64,000 nucleotides of DNA from Geminocystis sp. NIES-3709 (GTDB lineage Bacteria; Cyanobacteriota; Cyanobacteriia; Cyanobacteriales; Cyanobacteriaceae), in assembly GCF_001548115.1 (NCBI RefSeq), contig NZ_AP014821.1, forward strand, positions 186,001 to 250,000, given 5' to 3'. Each line of letters opens with the position of its first letter. The first letter of the stretch is position 1. Under the pieces are notes generated by a model. That model saw only the letters and a program-made list of their open reading frames with translations, searched no databases and was not told where the DNA came from. The position numbers and the translations under genes are program-made. This document shows positions 40,975-49,403 of this stretch, one piece after another.

Positions 40975-40995
40975 GTGGGCATTGCCCACCCTACA
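40975..40995. repeat. Dispersed palindromic repeat beside glmS
   Basis: GTGGGCATTGCCCAC plus CCTACA, differing at one base from the copy at 11635-11655. It fills most of the 25 bp between the glmS stop codon and the tip of the Tn7-like element. Read in the glmS direction it could form a stem, but no T-run follows directly. Confidence 0.7.
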
Positions 40996-40996
40996 C

Positions 40997-42874
40997 TTAT
41001 TCTACTGTAACGCTTTTGGCTAAATTACGAGGTTGATCTACGTCTAAGCCGCGCATGGATGCAATGTAATAAGATAATAATTGCAAGGGTATCACCGCTA
41101 AGATAGGAGACAAGATTTCTTCTACTTCTGGCACGAGTAAAGTATCTTGAAACATATCTTCTTGTTTGTTTTGGGGCAATACACCGATTAAACGGGCATC
41201 TCTTGCTTTGGCTTCCTGCGCATTGGAAATCACCTTCTCATAAACACTACCACCCATAGCGATCGCAACTACGGGTACATGGGCATCTAAAAGGGCGATC
41301 GGACCATGTTTCATTTCTCCGGCGGGATAGCCTTCAGCGTGAATATAACTAATTTCCTTGAGTTTTAATGCACCCTCCAACGCAATGGGAAAATTGATGC
41401 CTCTACCTAAGAAAATAAAGTCTCTAGTATCGGGGAATTGATGGGCTAAATCTCGCACTTTTGGCTCTTCAGTGTGAATAATTTGCTCAATTTGGGTGGG
41501 TAATTGCAATAAACCTTTTAATATTTCGTCCATACGTGACGGGGTTACTGTTTTTCTACGCCATGCTAAATCAAGGGCTAAAATATAAAAGCCGATGACT
41601 TGGGCGACAAAAGTTTTGGTTGCCGCAACTCCAATTTCAATACCAGCATAAGTGTTGATAACTTGATCAACCATACTACCTAATGTACTTTCAGGACGAT
41701 TTGTAATACCTAAAATACGGGGCTGATAGGAAGTTGTTAAGGTCGATCGACGTTGACGCTCCATCTCAAGGGCTGCAAGGGTATCCGCTGTTTCTCCTGA
41801 TTGAGTAACGCCAATTGTAATTGTATTACGCATAACTGGAGTGGGAGAATAACGAAATTCTGAAGCATACTGCACAAAAGTCGGAATTTTTGCAATTTGC
41901 TCTAGTAAATATTTACCAACTAAACTTGCGTGCCAAGATGTACCACAGGCGACTATCTGGATATGTTCTAAATCTTGATATAATTCAGATTTGAGGTTGA
42001 GGGTTACAGGGTTTTCATCAGGGTTGGTTTCTGAATGCCAATCAGGGTTAAGATAGGCTTCTAAACAGGTGCGTACAACAGAAGGTTGCTCATGAATTTC
42101 TTTGAGCATGAAGTGACGAAAACCTTGTTTTTCAACAGTTACAGGACTCCAGTCGAGGGTACGAGGAGTTTTACGAAGACGTTTACCTGAAAAATCATAA
42201 ATTTCTACTCCGAGGGGTGTTAAACGAGCAATTTCACCATTTTCTAAAGATAAAACTGTGTTAGTATGATTAACTAAAGCGGTAACATCGGAGGCGCAGA
42301 AAAATTCTCCTTGTCCGAATCCAATAGTTAAGGGGGCGCTTTGACGGGCTACAATTAATTCATCGGGATAGTCGGCACATAAAATAGCGATGGCAAATGC
42401 ACCATCTAAATAGGTAATTGCTTTATTCACCGCATCTATGAAAGGATCTTCACTTTGAGGGTTGTAATATTCAGCGATAAGATGAGGGATAACTTCAGTA
42501 TCGGTGTCAGAAATGAATTGATGTCCTTTGCTGATTAATTCTTTTTTCAATTCTTGATAATTTTCGATAATGCCATTTTGCACCACGGCAAATCTACCTT
42601 TGTTATCTTGGTGAGGGTGCGCGTTATATTCTTCTGGTTTACCATGGGTTGCCCATCTGGTATGCCCTATACCTATTTTAGCAGTGTTGGTTTCTTTTTC
42701 TAATTTTGTCCGGAGATTATATAATTTACCTTTCGCTCTAGTAGAATGAATGTTATTATCCACGATCGTAGCAACCCCAGCCGAATCGTATCCCCGATAT
42801 TCTAACTTCTCTAAGCCACTAACTAAAATATCGATCGCAATTTGTGTTCCAATATAACCTACTATTCCACACAT
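40997..42874 (-). CDS. glmS: Glutamine-fructose-6-phosphate aminotransferase (isomerizing)
   Basis: A 625-residue enzyme making glucosamine-6-phosphate for cell-wall and lipopolysaccharide synthesis. The N-terminal MCGIVGYIG supplies the catalytic Cys of the glutaminase (Ntn) domain, with GIGHTRWATHG and NGIIENY. Two SIS sugar-isomerase domains follow (IVACGTSWHASLVGKY, TQSGETADTLAAL, LGRGINFPIALEGALKLKEISY). The C terminus DVDQPRNLAKSVTVE is canonical; the coding end of glmS is the DNA that TnsD recognises in Tn7 systems. A transposon-like end sits 25 bp downstream. Confidence 0.98.
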   Translation of the reverse strand: MCGIVGYIGTQIAIDILVSGLEKLEYRGYDSAGVATIVDNNIHSTRAKGKLYNLRTKLEKETNTAKIGIGHTRWATHGKPEEYNAHPHQDNKGRFAVVQNGIIENYQELKKELISKGHQFISDTDTEVIPHLIAEYYNPQSEDPFIDAVNKAITYLDGAFAIAILCADYPDELIVARQSAPLTIGFGQGEFFCASDVTALVNHTNTVLSLENGEIARLTPLGVEIYDFSGKRLRKTPRTLDWSPVTVEKQGFRHFMLKEIHEQPSVVRTCLEAYLNPDWHSETNPDENPVTLNLKSELYQDLEHIQIVACGTSWHASLVGKYLLEQIAKIPTFVQYASEFRYSPTPVMRNTITIGVTQSGETADTLAALEMERQRRSTLTTSYQPRILGITNRPESTLGSMVDQVINTYAGIEIGVAATKTFVAQVIGFYILALDLAWRRKTVTPSRMDEILKGLLQLPTQIEQIIHTEEPKVRDLAHQFPDTRDFIFLGRGINFPIALEGALKLKEISYIHAEGYPAGEMKHGPIALLDAHVPVVAIAMGGSVYEKVISNAQEAKARDARLIGVLPQNKQEDMFQDTLLVPEVEEILSPILAVIPLQLLSYYIASMRGLDVDQPRNLAKSVTVE

Positions 42875-43127
42875 AATTTTAAGAATAAAAATAATTTGGA
42901 TACATTATAACCATCTTGTTAGAGTTATGATGTTTTAACTAATGAGAAGAAAATCAATGGACAATTGACAGAAGAGAACCTAAAACTCATGTAGTTCACT
43001 GTCAGTAAAAGTAAGGCAGAGAGAAAAGAAGATCAGGTGGAGAAGGAGAAAGAGTTATTTATTTATCATTAAATTATATGCAAGTTAAATGCGTCTTAGC
43101 TTACCAAATAGATTGTCGTATGAATAA

Positions 43128-44087
43128 TTACGGATGAATTGAACCATCTGCCATCGTTGTACCTGTTAGGTTGACACCATTTAAAGCACTATTGCGTAAA
43201 TTTGCACCTCTTAAATCAGCCGAGGTTAAATAAGCCTCAATCATATTGCTACGATGTAAACAAGTTTCTTCTAAATTAGCTTTTTCTAAAATGGCATAAC
43301 TTAGAATAGAATTTTTTAAAATAGCTCTTTCTAGGTTACTTTCTCGTAAATTTGCCCCAAAAAAAATAACCTTAGTTTTACTGGGTAATTTCAAGTTTAA
43401 CTCTGATAATTTTACTTGATTAATATGTGTGTTGCGTAATATTGCCCCTGTAAAATTAGCGCCTCGAAGATTGGCTTTTTCTAAGTTAACTCCTTGCAAA
43501 ATTGCTTCACTTAAATCGGCATTTCTCAGTTGACTTCCAGATAAATCTGCTCTACGAAAATTGGTTTCCGTTAAATCACAACCGAGAAGATTTGCCCCAG
43601 ATAAATCCGCTCTTGTTAAATCAGCACCTGTTAAGTTGACACCGCTTAAATCTGCCCCAGATAAATCCGCTCTTGTAAAATTCGCTCCGGCAAAATTCGC
43701 TCCTGTTAAATTACAGTTGTTTAATTTGGCATAACTAAAATTGGCGTTTGCTAAAGAAGATTTATTGAGATTACCATAACTCAAATCAACTCGACTCAGA
43801 TTTGCTCCGTTTAAATTTGCCCAACTTAAATCAGCATAGGTTAAGTCTGCATAGGATAAGTTTGCTCCGATTAGTTTAGCACTAATAATGCGTGTATGTA
43901 CTAAGTCCGATCGACTCAAATTTGCTCCACTAAAATCACTACCGCTCAAATTTGCCCAATTCAAATCCACTCTACTTAGATTAATTTGGGTTAAATTTTC
44001 TTGAATTAGATCTTCTTTGGATAAATCAATTTGACTAAAATCTCGTTGTCCTTGATCATATAAACGAAGTACTTCATCTGCATTCAT
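43128..44087 (-). CDS. Pentapeptide repeat protein
   Basis: A 319-residue protein built almost wholly from A(D/N)Lxx pentapeptides (for example ANLSGSDFSGANLSRSDL and GADLTRADLSGANLLGCDL) from about residue 25 to the end. A less regular break occurs at about 230-250 (KLSELNLKLPSKTKVIFF). These form a right-handed quadrilateral beta-helix. There is no signal peptide or membrane anchor, so it is probably cytosolic. Such proteins are abundant in cyanobacteria and the role cannot be deduced. The gene downstream, grx, is on the same strand but separately spaced (upstream in coordinate terms, 44143). Confidence 0.93.
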   Translation of the reverse strand: MNADEVLRLYDQGQRDFSQIDLSKEDLIQENLTQINLSRVDLNWANLSGSDFSGANLSRSDLVHTRIISAKLIGANLSYADLTYADLSWANLNGANLSRVDLSYGNLNKSSLANANFSYAKLNNCNLTGANFAGANFTRADLSGADLSGVNLTGADLTRADLSGANLLGCDLTETNFRRADLSGSQLRNADLSEAILQGVNLEKANLRGANFTGAILRNTHINQVKLSELNLKLPSKTKVIFFGANLRESNLERAILKNSILSYAILEKANLEETCLHRSNMIEAYLTSADLRGANLRNSALNGVNLTGTTMADGSIHP

Positions 44088-44142
44088 GCAACATAAACTA
44101 TTTTCTTAATAGCATTAATTAATAATTTTATGAATAACAAAA

Positions 44143-44454
44143 TTATAGAGATTCACTAAGTAAAATATCTAATTTTTTTTCTTGATCTAATCTATATAAA
44201 TTATCACAACCGCCGATCGAAATATTATTAATAAATATTTGAGGCAATGTTTTCTTTCCATTAGCTCGATCGATCATTAATTTTCTAGCGGTGTTATCTC
44301 CGTCTATTTTATATTCTTGAAAATCGCATCCTTTCAACCATAATAACCATTTTGCTTTAATACAATAAGGACAAGTTTGCCATGTATAAATTTCAACTTT
44401 TGCTTGAATATAAGAAAATTGATTACCAAATATTTTACTAATTAAGTTTAACAT
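44143..44454 (-). CDS. grxC: Dithiol glutaredoxin
   Basis: A 103-residue glutaredoxin. After an N-terminal extension of about 20 residues it has VEIYTWQTCPYCIKAK with the classical CPYC active site, then KTLPQIFINNISIGGCDNLYRLD containing the cis-Pro and the GG glutathione-binding motif. It reduces disulfides and glutathionylated proteins in the cytosol. The family usually has 80-90 residues, so the N terminus is slightly long. The start ATG at 44454 is the only reasonable one. Confidence 0.9.
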   Translation of the reverse strand: MLNLISKIFGNQFSYIQAKVEIYTWQTCPYCIKAKWLLWLKGCDFQEYKIDGDNTARKLMIDRANGKKTLPQIFINNISIGGCDNLYRLDQEKKLDILLSESL

Positions 44455-44500
44455 TTTTATTTTTATCTATTATTAATTAAGTAAAACTATCAAAAAACTT

Positions 44501-45508
44501 TTAATTATTTATTCTTAGTTGATTTTTGATTGCTATTTTAAATTTAACATATTTTGGAGTGATAAATTGATTTATTTGTTCTCTTTGATTAATCAAATAA
44601 ATACTAACTAAAGTTAAAAACACTCCTTGTAATTGTAAAGTAGAAAGGGTTTCTCCTAAGATTAAGTTGCCAAAAGTTAAAGCAAATATGGGCGTGAGAA
44701 AAGTTAAAGCACTTAAACTGGTAAGATTTCCTTTTGAGGCAAGAAAAAAGAATAATCCATAGGCGATCGCACTACCAAAAATAGTAGCATAACTAAGAGA
44801 TAACCAAGCAGAAAGATCCAGATTTACCCATTGAGAAGTTTCAAATTGAAAACTAAAAATGAATAAAACTAATCCTCCTAAAACCAGATGCCATCCTGTG
44901 GCTACTACTGCATCTACATGACGAGAAACATAAGGAATCATAATTGTACCTACTGCCATCGACAGAGAAGCCAATAACATCAACCATTCCCCATTATTAA
45001 AAAGATTTTGCCAGTTAAAATCAAGATTAGTGAAGTTTCCTTGCAACCAATTAATAATCCATTCATCAGGTAAGCCAATTAAACTAATGCCTAGAATACC
45101 AATAGTTAAGCCTAACCACCCCCAAAAACCGATAATCTCTTTAAATAACCACCGAGACATAATAGCCACTGCTAAGGGTTGAGAATCAATCATTACGGAA
45201 CCCAACCCTGCTGTAGTACGCATTAATCCTTCTCCGATAAATCCTTGAAACATACAACCATCAACTAAGGCAAAAAGACTAATCCATCCCCAACCCTGCC
45301 AAGTTTTTGGTTGAGATTTTCCTAATGCGATCGCAACTAATAATACTAAAAATCCTGCGGGAAAAATTCTTATTCCTGCCATAAATAAAGGAGTAGTTTG
45401 AGGAATAACCCCTTTCATGGCAACCATCGCCGTGCCCCAAAGAAAAAAAGGTGCAATAAGAATTAAGGAAGTTAGAAAAGAAGAATTATAATCAGGTTTT
45501 AACTGCAT
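44501..45508 (-). CDS. EamA family (drug/metabolite transporter superfamily) permease
   Basis: A 335-residue inner-membrane protein with ten predicted helices in two EamA halves (about 15-145 and 175-315). The N-terminal half includes FFLWGTAMVAMKGVIPQTTP, typical of cyanobacterial DMT transporters. The second half ends ALTFGNLILGETLSTLQLQG. The substrate is unknown. The ATG at 45508 is used; a TTG just before it is the other option. The start is 132 bp from that of smpB, divergent. Confidence 0.88.
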   Translation of the reverse strand: MQLKPDYNSSFLTSLILIAPFFLWGTAMVAMKGVIPQTTPLFMAGIRIFPAGFLVLLVAIALGKSQPKTWQGWGWISLFALVDGCMFQGFIGEGLMRTTAGLGSVMIDSQPLAVAIMSRWLFKEIIGFWGWLGLTIGILGISLIGLPDEWIINWLQGNFTNLDFNWQNLFNNGEWLMLLASLSMAVGTIMIPYVSRHVDAVVATGWHLVLGGLVLFIFSFQFETSQWVNLDLSAWLSLSYATIFGSAIAYGLFFFLASKGNLTSLSALTFLTPIFALTFGNLILGETLSTLQLQGVFLTLVSIYLINQREQINQFITPKYVKFKIAIKNQLRINN

Positions 45509-45639
45509 CAATATTTAAGATATTTGTTACATTTCTTAATTATATGCAACTGTTGTTAATCGTGATGGAGATTCCCCCATTAAATCAAAAATTGTGGAGA
45601 TTTGTTATACTCAAATTGTCAGCAAAAAATAATCATTCC

Positions 45640-46104
45640 ATGACTGAGAAAGTAACTGTAAAAATTATTAGTGATAATCGTCAAGCAAGATACTTATACG
45701 AAATATTAGAAACCTACGAAGCGGGAATAGAATTAGCAGGTACAGAGGTTAAGTCTATCAGAATGGGAAGAGTTAATTTAAGAGATGGCTACGCTTTAAT
45801 TCGTAACGGCGAAGCATGGTTGAGTAATGTACATATTTCTCCCTATGAAACCACTGGTAGATATTTTAATCATGAACCTCGTCGCAATCGTAAGTTATTG
45901 TTACACAAAAAAGAAATTAATAAACTCATTGGACTACTTGAACAAAAAGGATTAACTCTTATTCCCTTAAAAATGTATTTTAAAGGAGAGTGGATCAAAG
46001 TAAGTTTAGGAGTCGGTAAGGGTAAAAAACTTCATGATAAACGAGAAACCGTTAAACGCAGAGAAGATGAGAGAGAAATGGCAAGAGCATTAAAACGTTT
46101 TTAA
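45640..46104 (+). CDS. smpB: SsrA-binding protein SmpB
   Basis: A 154-residue RNA-binding partner of tmRNA in ribosome rescue. Family motifs: NRQARYLYEILETYEAGIEL, GTEVKSIRMGRVNLRDGYA, NVHISPYE, FNHEPRRNRKLLLHKKEI and the basic C-terminal KGKKLHDKRETVKRREDERE. The frame is open upstream to an ATG at 45544, but the ATG at 45640 (MTEKVTVKIIS) gives the standard length. tmRNA itself is not in the window. A clear terminator follows. Confidence 0.96.
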   Translation: MTEKVTVKIISDNRQARYLYEILETYEAGIELAGTEVKSIRMGRVNLRDGYALIRNGEAWLSNVHISPYETTGRYFNHEPRRNRKLLLHKKEINKLIGLLEQKGLTLIPLKMYFKGEWIKVSLGVGKGKKLHDKRETVKRREDEREMARALKRF

Positions 46105-46150
46105 GACAAATCTCAACCAAAAATTATTTTATAGTTTTATATTATGTAAT

Positions 46151-46171
46151 AAGGGCTAAAGCCCTTTTTTT
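46151..46171 (+). terminator. Rho-independent terminator of smpB
   Basis: AAGGGC, loop TAAA, GCCCTT, then a run of T, ending 24 bp before the msrB start. This separates smpB from the msrB-msrA unit. Confidence 0.8.
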
Positions 46172-46194
46172 GTCTAGTCAATTTTTGTTTAATA

Positions 46195-46692
46195 ATGATG
46201 AAAAGACGCACTTTTTTAACTTTTGCTTTTTCGGCATTTCCTTTAACTTTTGCCGTTGATCAAACTATATCAGCTAACCAAACTAAATCAACGAATAAAC
46301 CAGAAAAAATCACTTTATCTGATAAAGAATGGAAGAAAAAATTAACTCCTCAGCAATATCATATTCTTCGACAAGAAGGTACTGAAAAACCCTTTTCTAG
46401 TCCTTTAAATAATGAAAAAAGAAAAGGAATTTATGCTTGTGCCGGTTGCAATTTACCTTTGTTTAATTCAAGTACTAAATATAATAGTGGCACTGGTTGG
46501 CCTAGTTTTTATGATTCGATCGAAAACTCTCTTGGTACGAAAAGAGATTTAAAACTATTTATTCCTAGAACAGAATATCATTGTGCCAGATGCGGAGGAC
46601 ATCAAGGTCATGTCTTTGGAGATGGGCCAAATCCTACCGGAAAAAGATATTGTAACAATGGTTTAGCCTTAAAATTTATACCCCAAGCCTAA
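46195..46692 (+). CDS. msrB: Peptide-methionine (R)-S-oxide reductase, exported
   Basis: A 165-residue MsrB that repairs the R form of methionine sulfoxide. The N terminus (MMKRRTFLTFAFSAFPLTFA) looks like a signal peptide or anchor. The catalytic domain has YACAGCNLPLF and CARCGGHQGH, the two CxxC pairs that bind zinc, and the catalytic Cys in GKRYCNNGLALKF. Its stop codon is separated from the msrA start by a single base, so translation is coupled. An exported MsrB-MsrA pair would repair envelope proteins. Confidence 0.94.
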   Translation: MMKRRTFLTFAFSAFPLTFAVDQTISANQTKSTNKPEKITLSDKEWKKKLTPQQYHILRQEGTEKPFSSPLNNEKRKGIYACAGCNLPLFNSSTKYNSGTGWPSFYDSIENSLGTKRDLKLFIPRTEYHCARCGGHQGHVFGDGPNPTGKRYCNNGLALKFIPQA

Positions 46693-46693
46693 C

Positions 46694-47281
46694 ATGAACA
46701 AAATAAACAAAACAATAGTCATCATACTTTTTACATTTTTAATTCTAACACCTTTAGCTAACGCAAAAACTGAAAAAGCAACTTTTGCCGGAGGTTGTTT
46801 TTGGTGTATGGAGCAACCTTTTGATGTGATTAAAGGAGTTTTTTCAACAACTTCTGGTTATACGGGAGGAGATCTTAAAAACCCTACTTATAAAAGAGTC
46901 ACGGGAGGACAAACAGGTCATGCAGAATCAGTACAAGTTCAATATGATGACAATTTGGTAACTTATCAGAAACTATTAGATATTTTCTGGAAAAATATTG
47001 ATCCTACAGTGCAGAATAGACAATTTTGTGATGTAGGTACTCAATATCGCAGTGCTATTTTTTATCATAATGAGCAACAAAAAAAATTGGCTTTAGAAAG
47101 TAAAGAAAAGGTAGCAAAAAAACTGAAAAAACCTATTTTTACAGAAATAAAACCTCTCAAAGAATTTTATGCTGCCGAAGACTATCACCAAGACTATTAC
47201 AAAAAAAATCCTCTTTTATACAAATACTATCGCTATCGTTGTGGTAGAGATCAAAGATTAACAGAAATTTGGGGAAATTAG
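46694..47281 (+). CDS. msrA: Peptide-methionine (S)-S-oxide reductase, exported
   Basis: A 195-residue MsrA. An N-terminal signal peptide (about residues 1-24, hydrophobic IVIILFTFLILTPL, then ANA) precedes the catalytic motif GGCFWCMEQPF. Family regions GYTGGDLKNPTYKRV, GHAESVQVQYD, DPTVQNRQFCDVGTQYRSAIF and AEDYHQDYYKKNP follow. It repairs the S epimer of methionine sulfoxide, complementing MsrB. It starts one base after the msrB stop. The C-terminal YRYRCGRDQRL supplies a possible resolving Cys. Confidence 0.95.
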   Translation: MNKINKTIVIILFTFLILTPLANAKTEKATFAGGCFWCMEQPFDVIKGVFSTTSGYTGGDLKNPTYKRVTGGQTGHAESVQVQYDDNLVTYQKLLDIFWKNIDPTVQNRQFCDVGTQYRSAIFYHNEQQKKLALESKEKVAKKLKKPIFTEIKPLKEFYAAEDYHQDYYKKNPLLYKYYRYRCGRDQRLTEIWGN

Positions 47282-47660
47282 CAATTAGGAATTAGGAATT
47301 AGCCGTCAGCTATTAGAGTTTAATAATTAAATTAAAAGTATCTAAAATTCTCACAAATAATTTAGAAATTCTATAGGTATTCAATTTAATAAACACTGGA
47401 AATCAATTATTGATAATTTTAAATCAATTATTATCACTTTTACCTATTCTGTGTTTACTTTTCCTTCTCTTTACCAATTGATATAGTCATTAAAAATAAG
47501 AATGAAACAGTTTAATAATATTAAAAATTTTCAAAAATCTTGATTGGTGCACAATGGCCACCTTACATAATTTCTCTAACTGTCTCAGTGTTATTTTAAC
47601 TAACTATAATTGTTCATTGTCTATTGTTGAACGATAGTTTTATGATTCACCCTTAATTAA
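47282..47660. other. Intergenic region after msrA
   Basis: 379 bp with no gene supported. It begins with short tandem TTAGGAATTAGGAA sequence and includes a degenerate copy (47547-47567) of the GTGGGCAATGCCCAC-type repeat. Otherwise it is AT-rich without clear structure. Confidence 0.55.
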
Positions 47661-48605
47661 TTATTCACTATCAACTATTTCTCTAATTCTGTAGATAGGA
47701 CGTTGTTGAGATTCGTGGTAGGTACGCATTAACAATTCTCCTAATAAGCCAAAGGAAAATAATTGAACCCCTGTTAAAATTAATAATACACATAATATCA
47801 ATAAAGGTCGATCTCCAATACTTTTGTGTAAACCCAGTTTGATGAAAGTGAGATAAACACCAATAATAACTCCTAACACCATGAAAAGAAGCCCGAAAAA
47901 GCCAAAGACGTGCATCGGGCGTGTAAGAAATTTTTTTATAAAAAAAACTGTTAGTAAATCCATTATCACCCTAAAAGTGCGACCTAAACCGTATTTACTT
48001 TTACCAAAACGCCTTGCATGATGATTAACAGGAATTTCTGCAATTTTTGCACCCTCAATATAGGCTAATGCTGGTAGAAAGCGATGCAATTCACCATATA
48101 GATTAAGATCAGCAATTAATTCTGTACGGTATGCTTTAAGTGAACATCCATAGTCATGTAAATTTACTCCAGTGATTTTACCAATAATAAAATTAGCGAT
48201 TTTTGAGGGTAAAAGGCGAGTTAAAGCATCATCTTGACGATTTTTACGCCAACCACTCACTAAGTCATAGCCTTCCTCTAATTTACTTAATAATAAGGGT
48301 ATATCCGCGGGATCATTTTGTAAATCTCCATCAAGGGTAATAATTACTTTTCCTGTAGAATTTTCAAAACCGGCTGCCATAGCAGGAGTTTGTCCATAAT
48401 TACGTCGTAAAATAATCGCTTTAAGACAGTTAGTGTTACTAGCAAGGTTTTTTAGTACTTCGATCGAGGCATCTTCAGAACCATCATCAACACAAATAAT
48501 CTCATAAGTCAAGGGAGTATCTTTTAAACTATTAGTAATGGCAGAAATGAGGAGAGGAATATTTTCAGCTTCGTTATAAATGGGAATAACTAAGGATAAG
48601 TCCAT
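47661..48605 (-). CDS. Family 2 glycosyltransferase (dolichyl-phosphate-mannose/GtrB-like)
   Basis: A 314-residue membrane glycosyltransferase. The N-terminal GT2 domain has LVIPIYNEAENIPLL, CVDDGSEDAS and ITLDGDLQNDPADIP (the DxD-type metal site). Two C-terminal membrane helices (about 228-250 and 262-290) follow, as in GtrB or polyprenyl-phosphate sugar synthases. The tail is hydrophilic (YHESQQRPIYRIREIV). It probably loads a sugar onto undecaprenyl phosphate. The ATG at 48605 (MDLSLVIPIYNE) is preferred to an upstream TTG. Confidence 0.92.
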   Translation of the reverse strand: MDLSLVIPIYNEAENIPLLISAITNSLKDTPLTYEIICVDDGSEDASIEVLKNLASNTNCLKAIILRRNYGQTPAMAAGFENSTGKVIITLDGDLQNDPADIPLLLSKLEEGYDLVSGWRKNRQDDALTRLLPSKIANFIIGKITGVNLHDYGCSLKAYRTELIADLNLYGELHRFLPALAYIEGAKIAEIPVNHHARRFGKSKYGLGRTFRVIMDLLTVFFIKKFLTRPMHVFGFFGLLFMVLGVIIGVYLTFIKLGLHKSIGDRPLLILCVLLILTGVQLFSFGLLGELLMRTYHESQQRPIYRIREIVDSE

Positions 48606-48727
48606 AATAATTGATAATTGACTTCTTGCAGAAGTTAGCGAATAAGCAATGAACAATGATAGATAATATTAATAATTTATTATCCATAGTTGATTTTAAT
48701 TTTAATTGTGTAAAAGATATAATCCAA

Positions 48728-49213
48728 TTATTTAAGACGAGATAATGCTGACCAACGGTTATCTTTAATGGTAGTATCTTCTTGAGCCTCGATCGCAGGA
48801 GGTTGACAATCATTACCGCAAAGATTACGTAAGGGCATCCCTAAAGATAATTGCTCATAAATCCACTCATCAACTATGAACTCTCCATCAGGGGGTAATG
48901 TTTCCGATAAATCCTCTGTTAAAATTTCTCTTTCTAAAGGGTAGTTTAAGTCGGTTTCTTGTTGTTTTAATAAAATAATTTCTGATGTATCTACTTCTAA
49001 ACGATGATTAAAAGTCTGTAAACATCGATCGCAGGTTAAAGTTAAGATAGTATCTGCTTGTAATTGCAATTCTAAAAAATTACCTCGATGACATATTTGA
49101 AAAATTCCTCTGACGGGAGTAAGACTATTTAAACCAGCAATTTGATGATTTAAGATGATTTCCTCTTTTTGCTCAGGCATCTTTAACAATCGAGGAATAT
49201 AAATTTTTTCCAT
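48728..49213 (-). CDS. YceD/DUF177 family protein
   Basis: A 161-residue protein of the DUF177 family, linked to 23S rRNA accumulation in bacteria and plastids. Typical parts: VRGIFQICHRGNFLELQLQADTI, the LTCDRCLQTFNHRLEVD motif with two Cys, and the C-terminal CGNDCQPP. In many bacteria it precedes rpmF; here it does not. The ATG at 49213 is the first in frame. Confidence 0.85.
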   Translation of the reverse strand: MEKIYIPRLLKMPEQKEEIILNHQIAGLNSLTPVRGIFQICHRGNFLELQLQADTILTLTCDRCLQTFNHRLEVDTSEIILLKQQETDLNYPLEREILTEDLSETLPPDGEFIVDEWIYEQLSLGMPLRNLCGNDCQPPAIEAQEDTTIKDNRWSALSRLK

Positions 49214-49403
49214 AATAAAACCTTATTTTAGTTAAAACCTATTTAACTGTACTTTAGGATAAAAAAGTAAATATTTAGTAATAAAAAGAGATTTTACTTA
49301 ATAAATTTTACTTAACAGTTCTGTTAAATGATGATACCAAAAAAGGATAATGAGGGAAAACTCAGAAAACTCTATAATTAAAAACAAAACCATCTAAATT
49401 ACT

